Of a DNA stretch of 36,419 nt, positions 13,875 to 22,439 are shown piece after piece. Source of the DNA: Bacteroidales bacterium UBA6366 (GTDB taxonomy: Bacteria > Bacteroidota > Bacteroidia > Bacteroidales > UBA932); contig DJRG01000036.1 in NCBI GenBank assembly GCA_002438845.1, positions 1-36,419 on the forward strand, written 5' to 3'. The notes under the pieces are model-generated. The model was not told the DNA's origin. It saw only the letters and a list, made by a program, of their open reading frames with translations, and made no database searches. A program made the translations under genes and the position numbers. The first letter of the stretch is position 1. Every line of letters begins with the position of its first letter.

Positions 13875-13932
13875 AACAATGGGAACGGTACGAGACAGGG
13901 AAAGAAGAAACAATGGCCTTATGGGCTGAAAA

Positions 13933-14670
13933 ATGATAAAGACTAAAATGCTGATTGAACTGAAAGATGTCAACAAGACCTATGAGGGGGCGCAGCCACT
14001 GCACGTACTCAAAGGCATCGACCTGAGCATAGAAAAAGGAGAGTTCGTCTCGATCATGGGGGCGTCAGGCTCAGGGAAATCCACACTTCTGAACATTCTC
14101 GGGATTTTGGATAACTACGATTCCGGAGAGTACAGGATAAACGGGAACCTGATCTGGAACCTAAGCGAGAGCAAGGCCGCCGAGTACAGGAACAAGATGA
14201 TCGGATTCATATTCCAGTCATATAATTTGATAGGCTTCAAGACCGCCGCTGAGAACGTCGAGTTGCCTCTGTTCTATCAAGGTGTCGGACGACAGAAACG
14301 GCATAGGATGGCGATGGAATTTCTTGAGCGTCTTGGACTTAAGGAATGGGCCGAACACTACCCGAACGAGATGTCAGGAGGTCAGAAGCAGAGAGTGGCG
14401 ATCGCCAGGGCTCTGATCACCAAACCTGAGATCATCCTCGCGGACGAGCCGACAGGAGCCTTGGACTCAAAGACCTCTGTAGAGATAATGAATCTGCTGA
14501 GGGAGCTCAACGAGAAAGAGAACATGACGATCGTCGTTGTCACCCATGAGAGCGGAGTCGCCAATTTCACAAACAGAATCATACACATCAAGGATGGCGT
14601 CATCGGCAAGATCGAGCAGAACATCCGTCACGACGCCTCACCATTCGGCGAAGGCACAATAATGAAATAA
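13933..14670 (+). CDS. MacB/LolD-type ABC transporter ATPase
   Basis: Energy-supplying subunit of a FtsX-type (type VII) ABC transporter. The 245 residues contain SIMGASGSGKSTLLNILG (Walker A), FIFQSYNLIGF (Q-loop), EMSGGQKQRVAIARAL (signature), PEIILADEPTGALDSKTS (Walker B and D-loop) and VVVTHE (H-loop). The sequence is the subtype that pairs with MacB or LolCE permeases. The ATG at 13933 is used here; MLIELKDVNKTYEGA from 13948 is an equally good start. Two permeases, an adaptor and an outer-membrane channel follow within 31 bp of each other, so the operon encodes a tripartite export pump. Substrate unknown. Confidence 0.92.
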   Translation: MIKTKMLIELKDVNKTYEGAQPLHVLKGIDLSIEKGEFVSIMGASGSGKSTLLNILGILDNYDSGEYRINGNLIWNLSESKAAEYRNKMIGFIFQSYNLIGFKTAAENVELPLFYQGVGRQKRHRMAMEFLERLGLKEWAEHYPNEMSGGQKQRVAIARALITKPEIILADEPTGALDSKTSVEIMNLLRELNEKENMTIVVVTHESGVANFTNRIIHIKDGVIGKIEQNIRHDASPFGEGTIMK

Positions 14671-14673
14671 GCG

Positions 14674-15978
14674 ATGAGAGATCTGTTTGAGGAAATCTGG
14701 AGCGACATCCGCCGCAACAAGCTGCGCACAGCCTTGACCGGCTTCGCTGTGGCATGGGGAATATTCATGCTCATCTTTCTGCTTGGCGCCGGCAACGGAC
14801 TTATCCATGCGCTTGAGAGCAACAACAGCGACTACCTTGCCAACACGATGAATGTCTGGGGAGGCCGCACAAATAAAGCCTACAACGGAATGCAGAAGGG
14901 CCGGAGGATAAAACTGAATGACAAGGATGTGGAAATCACTCTCGGACCTGACTTCGCGGACAATGTGGAGGAAGCGGGGACAATCCTCTTCCAATCCAGC
15001 GTCACGGCGAGCCATGGCAAGGAATATGTCGTCAGGCAACTTACCGGTGTAAGTCCGGAGCATTTCAGGGTCAACAAGATCGACCTGATGTTCGGGCGTC
15101 CAATCAACGATTTGGACATCAAAGAGATGCGCAGGGTCGTCGTGATGGACAGCAACGACGCTAGAGAGCTGCTCGGAGTAGACGGAGAAAGGGAAACCGG
15201 ACTAAGCGCCATGCAGAAGGCGGAAAAGGCCAAGGCGTTGATCGGTGAATATGTCAAGATCGGGACTTCTATGTTTCAGGTGATCGGCATCACCCGCCCG
15301 AACAATCAGGGTTACGCTAATCTATACACCCCAATCACGACTCTAAGGACAATCTACAACCGTGGGCAGGACATTGATGAATATTATTTCTCCTTCCACG
15401 ACCTGAAGACGATAGAAGCAAACGAGACCTTCGAGGACAAGCTACGCACGGCGCTCAGCAAGAACCACAACACCGCACCGGACGACAAAGGCGCCATAGG
15501 AATATGGAACCTCTTCACAATGAACATGCAGATGGGGAAAGGGATGTCCATGATCCGGACGGCACTCTGGATCATAGGAATCCTGACTCTGCTGAGCGGC
15601 ATCGTGGGTGTCTCAAACATCATGCTGATCTCCGTAAAGGAGCGCACGCATGAGTTCGGAATCCGGAAGGCGATCGGCGCGGGCCCTTGGGCAATCCTGA
15701 AGCTGATCATCTCAGAGAGCATAATCATCACGGCCTTTTTCGGCTATGTGGGGATGGTGCTAGGAGTTCTGGCCAACGAGTGGCTCGATCATATTTCCGG
15801 AAATATGGTGATGGATTTCGGTCTTTTCGAGCAGACTGTCTTCAAGGATCCGACGGTCGGTCTGGATGTTTGCGTCGGCGCCACGATCCTGCTGGTCGTG
15901 GCCGGCACCCTCGCCGGTCTCGCCCCCGCCCGTAAAGCCGCCAAAGTCCGTCCTATCGAAGCCCTCCGCAGTGAATAA
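14674..15978 (+). CDS. MacB-like ABC permease, first of two
   Basis: Inner-membrane permease of 434 residues with the MacB plan. One membrane helix lies near residues 22-42 (FAVAWGIFMLIFLLGAG), followed by a large periplasmic domain (about 45-290), and three helices at the end (WIIGILTLLSGIVGVSNIM and onward). The stretch VKERTHEFGIRKAIGAGP is the coupling segment that contacts the ATPase, and the tail GLAPARKAAKVRPIEALRSE is typical of the family. It begins 3 bp after the ATPase gene. The second permease is similar but not identical, suggesting a heterodimer. Confidence 0.92.
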   Translation: MRDLFEEIWSDIRRNKLRTALTGFAVAWGIFMLIFLLGAGNGLIHALESNNSDYLANTMNVWGGRTNKAYNGMQKGRRIKLNDKDVEITLGPDFADNVEEAGTILFQSSVTASHGKEYVVRQLTGVSPEHFRVNKIDLMFGRPINDLDIKEMRRVVVMDSNDARELLGVDGERETGLSAMQKAEKAKALIGEYVKIGTSMFQVIGITRPNNQGYANLYTPITTLRTIYNRGQDIDEYYFSFHDLKTIEANETFEDKLRTALSKNHNTAPDDKGAIGIWNLFTMNMQMGKGMSMIRTALWIIGILTLLSGIVGVSNIMLISVKERTHEFGIRKAIGAGPWAILKLIISESIIITAFFGYVGMVLGVLANEWLDHISGNMVMDFGLFEQTVFKDPTVGLDVCVGATILLVVAGTLAGLAPARKAAKVRPIEALRSE

Positions 15979-16001
15979 GAAAATTATTAAAATTTCATTC
16001 C

Positions 16002-17255
16002 ATGAAATTTTTCGATATAGACAGATTCAAGGAAATCATCGACACACTGACACGCAACAAGGGGCGCAGCCTGCTGACGGGGTTCGGGGTGTTCTGGGGA
16101 ATATTCATGCTGCTGTTCCTGCTGGGTGGCGGCGACGGATTCAAGGCGATGCTGGCCGAGCAGATGGGTGGATTCGCTTCCAACTCGGCTATGATCTGGT
16201 CGCAGAACACCTCCAAGCCTTACAAAGGATTCAACAAGGGACGCTACTGGGAGATGAACATCAAGGACGTGGACATACTCAAGGAGAAGGTCCCGGAACT
16301 GGATGTCGTGTCACCGCAATGCTTCAGTTGGTCAAGAGGCGACGCCACCTATGGAGAAAGATCCTCTCGGTGCAACGTCAAGGGACTGAAGGCTGATTTC
16401 GCGCGGATTGAGACTCCGACGATAGTCTACGGCCGCTTCATCAACGAGATGGATGTGGCGCAGAAACGCAAGGTCTGCGTAATCGGGAAGCAAGTCTATG
16501 AGAACCTGTACTCCAAAGGAGAGGATCCGTGCGGAACAAGGATAAAGATCGGTCCGGCATATTACCAGGTCATAGGAGTTGATTACAATGAGCACAGTGT
16601 CATAAGCTTCGGAGGCCGCCAGACTGAGGCCATCGTGATTCCGATTTCGGTTGTCCAGTCGGTCTACAACATGGGAGACAAGGTGCAGATAATGGCCGTG
16701 ACAGCCAAAAAAGGAGTCGTGATGAGCGACATAATCCCGAAAATCAGGAAGGCTGTAGCCGGCAACCACTTCATCGATCCGACCGACGAGCAGGCAGTCA
16801 GCGTCCTCAACACCGAGATGTTCTACATGATGGTGGACAGTCTCTTCAAGGGCGTGAACTTCCTGATCTGGCTGATCGGGATCGGAACCCTGCTGGCCGG
16901 GATCATCGGAGTCTCGAACATCATGATGGTCACCGTGCGGGAACGCACCACGGAAATCGGAATCCGACGCGCCATCGGAGCCACACCTAAGATGATTCTC
17001 TCTCAGATCATTTGGGAAAGCATCCTGCTGACAGCTGTGGCCGGAATGCTCGGCCTGCTGTTCTCCGTGCTGATCCTGCAAGGACTGGAATTGGCTTTCA
17101 CACAAGACGGAATCCTTCAGGCGCCGTTCCAGATCAGTTTCTGGACCGCGGTGGGGACTCTTGCCGGACTGATGTCGCTCGGGGTCATAGCCGGACTCGC
17201 CCCGGCGGCAAGAGCGATGAGCATCAAGCCGGTGGACGCCATGAGAGATGAGTAA
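16002..17255 (+). CDS. MacB-like ABC permease, second of two
   Basis: A 417-residue paralogue of the preceding permease with the same layout: a helix near residues 25-45 (GVFWGIFMLLFLLGGGDGF), a periplasmic domain, three C-terminal helices, the coupling segment VRERTTEIGIRRAIGATP and the tail GLAPAARAMSIKPVDAMRDE. Both permeases begin with a short amphipathic helix and an N-terminal R-N-K/G-R segment before the membrane. It starts 23 bp after the first permease. Two different MacB subunits with one ATPase imply an asymmetric pump, a common arrangement in Bacteroidota. Confidence 0.92.
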   Translation: MKFFDIDRFKEIIDTLTRNKGRSLLTGFGVFWGIFMLLFLLGGGDGFKAMLAEQMGGFASNSAMIWSQNTSKPYKGFNKGRYWEMNIKDVDILKEKVPELDVVSPQCFSWSRGDATYGERSSRCNVKGLKADFARIETPTIVYGRFINEMDVAQKRKVCVIGKQVYENLYSKGEDPCGTRIKIGPAYYQVIGVDYNEHSVISFGGRQTEAIVIPISVVQSVYNMGDKVQIMAVTAKKGVVMSDIIPKIRKAVAGNHFIDPTDEQAVSVLNTEMFYMMVDSLFKGVNFLIWLIGIGTLLAGIIGVSNIMMVTVRERTTEIGIRRAIGATPKMILSQIIWESILLTAVAGMLGLLFSVLILQGLELAFTQDGILQAPFQISFWTAVGTLAGLMSLGVIAGLAPAARAMSIKPVDAMRDE

Positions 17256-17285
17256 ACATATTTAGAAATAATAAGTCACACAAAT

Positions 17286-18383
17286 ATGAAAAAGTATTTC
17301 AAGTACATTCTCTTCGCCGCCGTCATTCTGGTGTTCGTCGGCACATTCTACTTCCTTTGGAAAAAGTCTCGTCCGCAGGAGATCCGCTACGAGGAGCTTT
17401 CCGCCGAAATCGCCGACATCAAGAAGACCACCCTCATCACCGGCACCATCGAGCCGCGCGACGAGGTGAACATCAAGCCTCAGATCAGCGGCATCATCTC
17501 CGAGATCTACAAGGAGGCCGGAGAGCAGGTCAAGGAGGGCGAGGTCATCGCCAAGGTAAAGGTCATCCCGGAGATGGGATCCTTGAGTTCCGCGCAGAGC
17601 AGAGTCCGCGTCGCAGAGTTGAATCTTGAGCAGGCCCAGGTCAACTTCGACCGGGAGAAAGCCCTCTACGACAAGCAGTTGGTAAGCGCCGAAGAATATG
17701 ATCAGGTTCGTCAGGCTCTCGCTCAGGCGAAGGAGGAGAAGGACGCCGCCGAGGAGTCACTGGAGGTTGTTCGGGACGGAGTGTCTAAACGGAACGCCAC
17801 GGCAAGCTCAACGCTGATCCGCTCGACCATCACAGGACTCATTCTGGACGTGCCTGTCAAGGTCGGGAACTCCGTGATCCAGAGCAACACATTCAACGAC
17901 GGAACGACCATAGCCACGGTCGCAGACATGAACGACCTGATCTTCAAGGGCAACCTTGACGAGACGGAGGTCGGGAGAGTCGATGTCGGCACCCGGATGA
18001 AAATCACCATAGGTGCGGTGCAGGGTGTGGAGATGGACGCTGTCCTTGAATATGTCTCCCCGAAAGCGGTGCAGAACAACGGAGCCAACCAGTTCGAGAT
18101 CAAGGCGAGGGTCAACCAGCTTGACGGCGTGAAGATCCGCTCCGGGTATAGCGCCAACGCGGAGATCGTCCTTGAGCACGTTGACTCGGTCCTGACCGTG
18201 CCAGAGGCCGCTATTTCATTCGAGAAAGACTCCACATTCGTCTATCTTGCCGAGGGTGAGGGACAGTACAAGAGGCAACCCGTGACCACCGGGCTCAGCG
18301 ATGGGGTCAAGATCGAGATAAAGAGCGGGTTGACAAAGGATCAGAAAGTGAGAGGAAACCAGATATTCATGGAGAAGAAGTAA
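17286..18383 (+). CDS. Periplasmic adaptor (membrane fusion protein) of the efflux pump
   Basis: A 365-residue MacA/HlyD-family adaptor that links the inner-membrane permeases to the outer-membrane channel. Residues about 5-24 form a membrane anchor (YILFAAVILVFVGTFYFLW). GTIEPRDEVNIKPQISGIIS followed by KEAGEQVKEGEVIAKV is the lipoyl half-motif. The stretch around residues 100-165 is a long alpha-helical coiled-coil hairpin rich in Gln, Glu and Ala, and the remaining part is beta-barrel and membrane-proximal domain (TVPEAAISFEKDSTFVYL). The gene lies 30 bp after the second permease and 4 bp before the channel gene. Confidence 0.92.
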   Translation: MKKYFKYILFAAVILVFVGTFYFLWKKSRPQEIRYEELSAEIADIKKTTLITGTIEPRDEVNIKPQISGIISEIYKEAGEQVKEGEVIAKVKVIPEMGSLSSAQSRVRVAELNLEQAQVNFDREKALYDKQLVSAEEYDQVRQALAQAKEEKDAAEESLEVVRDGVSKRNATASSTLIRSTITGLILDVPVKVGNSVIQSNTFNDGTTIATVADMNDLIFKGNLDETEVGRVDVGTRMKITIGAVQGVEMDAVLEYVSPKAVQNNGANQFEIKARVNQLDGVKIRSGYSANAEIVLEHVDSVLTVPEAAISFEKDSTFVYLAEGEGQYKRQPVTTGLSDGVKIEIKSGLTKDQKVRGNQIFMEKK

Positions 18384-18387
18384 CGTT

Positions 18388-19707
18388 ATGAAGAGGATAT
18401 ATTCATTGATCGCATCGGGGTTGGTGGCAGTGGGGCTTTCCGCGCAGGACGGCACGCCGTGGACGCTTCAGGACTGCATCGCTCACGCTCTTGAGAACAA
18501 CATCACCCTCCGGCAGCAGGAGATTCAGGTCAAGCGGCAGGAAATCCAGCTGAACACGTCCAGAAACAGCCGTCTGCCCGGCGTGAGCGCAAGTGCGAGC
18601 GAGAATTTTTCGTTCGGACGAGGGCTGACCGCGGACAACACCTATTCCAACACAAACACGTCCAGCACCGGCCTGAGTCTCGGGGTTTCCGTGCCCGTTT
18701 TCCAAGGGTTCAGGATCAGCAACTCCATCAAAAGTGACGAGTTGAACCTAAAGGCCGTGACCGCCGACTTGCAAAAGGCCAAGGAAGATGTGAGCGTCGC
18801 AGTGGCGCAGGCTTACGTGCAGATTCTCTACAACATGGAACTTCTTGACGTGGCACGGAACCAGGTTGCCATCGACTCGCTTCAGGTCGAGAGACTCTCC
18901 GCCATGGAAATCAGCGGAAAGGCCAGCAAGGTGCAGGTCGCGCAGCAAAAGGCGGCGCTCGCCCAAAGCCGGCTGAATGAGACTCAGGCCCTCAACAGCC
19001 TTAAACTATCACAGCTGGATCTCAGCCAGTTACTGGAGCTCCCGAATCCCGAGGGGTTTTCAATAATACGACCTGCCGTCTCTGTCGATGGCCTGCTCCT
19101 AAGCGATCCTGAAGACATCTACGCCCAAGCCGTGGCCTGCAAACCGTCGATACAAGCCGAGCAGTTCCGTCTGGACGCGACAGAATATTCCATCAGGAAC
19201 GCCAAGGGGGCGCGTCTGCCATCCTTGATGGCCAGCGGCGGGCTGGGAACAAACTATTACACGATGAGCAGTCATTCCAGCGATCCGTTCGCCGACCAGA
19301 TCAAGAACAATTTCAGCCAGTATCTGGGGCTGAGTCTCAGCATTCCGATTTTCTCGGGATTCCAGACCCGCAACCAGATCCGTTCCGCCGAACTCTCACG
19401 CACGAACCAGATGCTCCAGTTGGAGAACAGCAAGAAAAGCCTTTACAAGGAAATCCAGCAGGCTTACTACAATGCAGTGGCCGCCCGGGAGAGATTCCAC
19501 TCAAGTCTCGACGCCGACGCCAGCGCAAAGGAGTCATACGAACTTGTACTTGCCAAGTACGAGAACGGCAAAGCCAACATCACCGAGTTCAACGAGGCAA
19601 GAGACGGCTTTTTGGAGTCAGAATCGAATCTGGCACGCGCCCGCTACGAGTTCCTGTTCTCCGCCAAGCTACTGGACTTTTACCAAGGACGGAAACTGGT
19701 TTTCTAA
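18388..19707 (+). CDS. TolC-family outer-membrane channel of the efflux pump
   Basis: Outer-membrane efflux protein of 439 residues, completing the tripartite pump. A signal peptide of about 20 residues ends LSAQ. PWTLQDCIAHALENNITLRQ is the standard opening of the family, and the two internally related halves are visible: VSVPVFQGFRISNSI in the first and LSLSIPIFSGFQTRNQI in the second, each followed by a long helical region. The tail LARARYEFLFSAKLLDFYQG is also typical. It is the last gene of the operon, with a strong hairpin two bases after its stop codon. Confidence 0.93.
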   Translation: MKRIYSLIASGLVAVGLSAQDGTPWTLQDCIAHALENNITLRQQEIQVKRQEIQLNTSRNSRLPGVSASASENFSFGRGLTADNTYSNTNTSSTGLSLGVSVPVFQGFRISNSIKSDELNLKAVTADLQKAKEDVSVAVAQAYVQILYNMELLDVARNQVAIDSLQVERLSAMEISGKASKVQVAQQKAALAQSRLNETQALNSLKLSQLDLSQLLELPNPEGFSIIRPAVSVDGLLLSDPEDIYAQAVACKPSIQAEQFRLDATEYSIRNAKGARLPSLMASGGLGTNYYTMSSHSSDPFADQIKNNFSQYLGLSLSIPIFSGFQTRNQIRSAELSRTNQMLQLENSKKSLYKEIQQAYYNAVAARERFHSSLDADASAKESYELVLAKYENGKANITEFNEARDGFLESESNLARARYEFLFSAKLLDFYQGRKLVF

Positions 19708-19708
19708 A

Positions 19709-19750
19709 CTTACGTGCATAGAGACAGTTCTCTCACGCACGTAGGTTTAT
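19709..19750 (+). terminator. Terminator of the efflux operon
   Basis: CTTACGTGC (19709-19717) pairs with GCACGTAGG (19737-19745) with one wobble pair, and an inner AGAGA/TCTCT stem adds stability. TTTAT follows. The position immediately after the tolC-like gene supports it. A second short palindrome, CGGAATGATTCCG at 19773-19785, sits between this and the end of the convergent butyrate kinase gene and may serve that side. Confidence 0.6.
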
Positions 19751-19799
19751 CCAAAGCAATGCGGTGCGTGATCGGAATGATTCCGCGCGCGAAGGCTTC

Positions 19800-20957
19800 C
19801 TACCGGCCGACAAACGGATCAGGCTCCGGGGCGTTCTTGTCGTAACTCAAGACGGTGGCCTGGCCGGAAAGGATGTTGTAGCCATGTTCGGCGAGGCTCT
19901 GAAGCTCAAACTCTCCGGGATAGACTTCAACGGGAGCGATGAACTCCACCCTGCGGCGGATTCCTTCGACTATATCCTGCCCGTATGCCCCTCCTCCGGT
20001 AAGCAGAATCACATCCACCTTGCCGCAGACATCAGCGGCCTCCGAGGCGATGTACTTGGCGATGTTCAGCACAAAAGCCTCCATCCAGACCTTCGCGCGG
20101 ATGTCCCCCTCCTCCCCTCTTCGGACAATCTCCTTGAGGTCATTAGTCCCGAAAAACGCCATGGCACCTCCGTGTCCCATCAGTTTCTTCTTGATCTCAG
20201 CCTTTGAATATTCACCGCTGAAGCAAAGGTCAACCAACTGGAAGCCAGGGCAGGAGCCGACCCTCTCAGGGGTGAACGGCCCGTCTCCGCCGACTCCGTT
20301 GTTCGAGTCGACCACTTTCCCGTTCCGGTGAAGCGTGACCGTGATCCCGCCGCCGATGTGGGCGACTATCGCGGTGATGTCATTCTGAATATGTCCGTGA
20401 TCCCTGAGATAGCGTCTGACCACAGCCCTGGAATTCAAGGCATGGAAGAACGGTCTCCGCTGGAACTCCGGCAATCCTCCGACACGGCATTCCGGCAGCA
20501 TCTCATCGGCCATCGGAGGGTCGGCTATGTAGGCCTTGCAAGCGCCGAACGGCATGGCAACACCTCTTGCGATGTTCTTTTGAGTAACCTCATTAGCCAG
20601 ATCATCGGCTATGATGGCACTCAGGTTGCACGCATGCCGCCCGTACTTGCAGTTACGCAGCACCTCCCTCATGTCCTTGTTCACTGAATATATCCCCGTG
20701 ACCACCGGATAGAAAAGTCCGCCACGCGCCATGATGATGTCGATGTCCCGGGCATGAATCCCTTTGCTTCGCATGAATATTCTTACATCATCCCGCCGCA
20801 AGGTATCCTGCTCCATAACATCCTTGAATCCCGCCAAATCCTCCGCCCGGTGTCGCAGATTCTCCTCAAACGCCAGTTTCCCGTCCACGAAGTACCCTAT
20901 CTTAGTCGATGTCGATCCCGTGTCGATCGCCAGCAACCGTCCTTTTTGTCCTGTCAT
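19800..20957 (-). CDS. buk: Butyrate kinase (acetate/butyrate kinase family)
   Basis: Makes butyrate and ATP from butyryl phosphate, or works on a related branched or short-chain acid. The 385 residues carry LLAIDTGSTSTKIGYF (phosphate 1 motif), IIMARGGLFYPV, VAHIGGGITVTLHRNG, DSNNGVGGDGPFTPERVGS and VILLTGGGAYG. These resemble butyrate kinase more than acetate kinase. The frame stays open upstream to 21032, but the ATG at 20957 (MTGQKGRLLAIDTGS) has a promoter box 18 bp before it and gives the usual N-terminus. No phosphotransbutyrylase gene is adjacent, so its metabolic partner is elsewhere or its true substrate may differ. Confidence 0.9.
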   Translation of the reverse strand: MTGQKGRLLAIDTGSTSTKIGYFVDGKLAFEENLRHRAEDLAGFKDVMEQDTLRRDDVRIFMRSKGIHARDIDIIMARGGLFYPVVTGIYSVNKDMREVLRNCKYGRHACNLSAIIADDLANEVTQKNIARGVAMPFGACKAYIADPPMADEMLPECRVGGLPEFQRRPFFHALNSRAVVRRYLRDHGHIQNDITAIVAHIGGGITVTLHRNGKVVDSNNGVGGDGPFTPERVGSCPGFQLVDLCFSGEYSKAEIKKKLMGHGGAMAFFGTNDLKEIVRRGEEGDIRAKVWMEAFVLNIAKYIASEAADVCGKVDVILLTGGGAYGQDIVEGIRRRVEFIAPVEVYPGEFELQSLAEHGYNILSGQATVLSYDKNAPEPDPFVGR

Positions 20958-20975
20958 GTCAGTTTCGTTTTCTGA

Positions 20976-20983
20976 CAAATTTA
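20976..20983 (-). promoter_or_regulatory. Candidate -7 box for butyrate kinase
   Basis: The minus strand reads TAAATTTG, an exact consensus match ending 18 bp before the chosen start codon. It supports the start at 20957, because the upstream in-frame ATG at 21032 would lie outside the transcript. Confidence 0.55.
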
Positions 20984-21113
20984 TCAGAGGCCATCCACAC
21001 GGCGAAAAATAAGTGGCAATCCCCCACCCCAATCCGTCAACGCCAAAAATCAGTTGCGAAATTCGGAATATGTCGGCGAAATCCCCCTCGGAATCAACAC
21101 CAATGAAGTTGTC

Positions 21114-22328
21114 CTACAGATAACTGAAAGTGACGCTGACGTCGCCGAAGCGGTTAGGCTTGCCGTTGTACTTCTCGAAATAATTGCGGGAAAGCTTGCC
21201 GCGCCAGACAAGATCATCGTTGCGACGGAAAGGCAGCTCGACCTCGAAGCCGTAGGATTTCGATTTGATCTTCACCAGACCACTGGCTTTCCATGAAGTC
21301 TGCTTGCCACCATCGTCCTCAATCATCAGAAAGACACACTCCTCCAGTTGTGGAGTCCATTCCGACACGACCACGGTGTTGAACCGGATAGACTTCCCGA
21401 CCTGCTTGCGCCTCACGTTGATCATCATGTCCGTGACGGATGGGCTGTAAAGCTTAAGCTCTTCTTCGGTCTTGGCGGTGAATCCGTTCAACGCGCCGCA
21501 CTTCACAAAGAATTCGGAACCGCCGGCAAACCATGAGTCATAGTTCCGGTGAGCCTTGAACTCTTTCAACACGAGGGTTTTGCAATCACTGTAGGACGAC
21601 TTTGTCTGAACCTGTGCGGAACGCTCTGGGAAAAGTGATTCGATCATCTGCGGGGTCATGTAGGAAGAATCCTCGTTGTAGTTGACGATCCAAACCGGAT
21701 TGTTTCTTGCATAGTCTTCGTCCACGACGACCACCTTGACAGTCCATGAGTCGCCGGACGAGCGCTCCCGCAAGAAGCCGATGTTGGAGCCATCACTCAG
21801 ACGGACATGAGCGGCATGGTTGGAGAACGTAGCCACAGTCTCAGGGTTGAATGTTATCACCGGCATGGTCACTCCGTCCCAGTCCTCTGAATAGGGCCAA
21901 TAGATCTGAAGCCCGGCATCCGCGAGGGCATCCATTGAGAACCCGGCTCTTGTGTCCGGGGCACCATCATAGGCAGAAGCGATAAGCGAACGGAGCGGGC
22001 TTGGATATTCATGAACGGAACGGGTCTGCAGAAGTTCATCGCCGACTCCGGAACCTGGCCGGGAGAGCATTCCCGCAAAAGTATACTCCTCGTCATAACC
22101 GTTGGACAAAGAAGAGGTTACGCCATGATAGACCTCCTTGACATGTTCGATTGTCAACGGAAGCTCCGACAACATTCTGGCGACTCCCTCCGGAGAGAGA
22201 GGCGAGACCGCCGGCCCGACATAAGAGGAGTCGATTCTGTCACATGCGGAAGAGAGCAAGGCCACCGCCACCGCAAAGGCCGGCATCACCGATGCCGTAA
22301 ACCTTTTACCTGTACTGAAATTCTTCAT
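21114..22328 (-). CDS. Putative lipoprotein of unknown function
   Basis: I do not recognise the family. The 404-residue product from 22328 begins with a charged stretch (MKNFSTGKRF), a hydrophobic core and the lipobox LLSSAC with Cys29, so it should be a lipid-anchored envelope protein. The mature part has mixed beta-rich segments such as WTVKVVVVDEDYARNNPVWIV and ends KPNRFGDVSVTFSYL. Two internal cysteines (in SDCKTLVLKEF and FFVKCGALNGF) could form a disulfide. The frame extends upstream to 22418, but the lipobox position and a promoter box at 22370-22377 favour 22328. It is monocistronic between butyrate kinase and prmC, and context does not suggest a role. Confidence 0.75.
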   Translation of the reverse strand: MKNFSTGKRFTASVMPAFAVAVALLSSACDRIDSSYVGPAVSPLSPEGVARMLSELPLTIEHVKEVYHGVTSSLSNGYDEEYTFAGMLSRPGSGVGDELLQTRSVHEYPSPLRSLIASAYDGAPDTRAGFSMDALADAGLQIYWPYSEDWDGVTMPVITFNPETVATFSNHAAHVRLSDGSNIGFLRERSSGDSWTVKVVVVDEDYARNNPVWIVNYNEDSSYMTPQMIESLFPERSAQVQTKSSYSDCKTLVLKEFKAHRNYDSWFAGGSEFFVKCGALNGFTAKTEEELKLYSPSVTDMMINVRRKQVGKSIRFNTVVVSEWTPQLEECVFLMIEDDGGKQTSWKASGLVKIKSKSYGFEVELPFRRNDDLVWRGKLSRNYFEKYNGKPNRFGDVSVTFSYL

Positions 22329-22369
22329 TTTAAACGAGTTTAAAGTTGTTATTCCGGTACAAAGGGACA

Positions 22370-22377
22370 CAAAAATA
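22370..22377 (-). promoter_or_regulatory. Candidate -7 box for the lipoprotein gene, inside a terminator
   Basis: The minus strand reads TATTTTTG, an exact match, 41 bp before the lipoprotein start. Its first five bases are the end of the prmC terminator stem and its last three come from the T-run. Confidence 0.55.
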
Positions 22378-22407
22378 GCCGTGGACACAAAAATTCCACG
22401 GCTATTT
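22373..22407 (-). terminator. Terminator of the pbp1A-ddl-prmC operon
   Basis: AAATAGCCGTGGA (22373-22385) and TCCACGGCTATTT (22395-22407) form a perfect 13-bp stem with a 9-nt loop. Read on the minus strand, the stem ends in TTT followed by TTG, a short T-run. It lies 33 bp after the prmC stop. Confidence 0.8.
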
Positions 22408-22439
22408 GTAAAAATCATGCACAGAGAGGCGTGCAGTGC

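Noticed and set aside
13735..13929. A 64-codon frame in the efflux operon leader, starting with TTG
   Set aside because: No recognisable product, a non-ATG start, no ribosome binding site, and it runs through a palindrome copy that is open in most frames anyway. A leader peptide is possible but unsupported.
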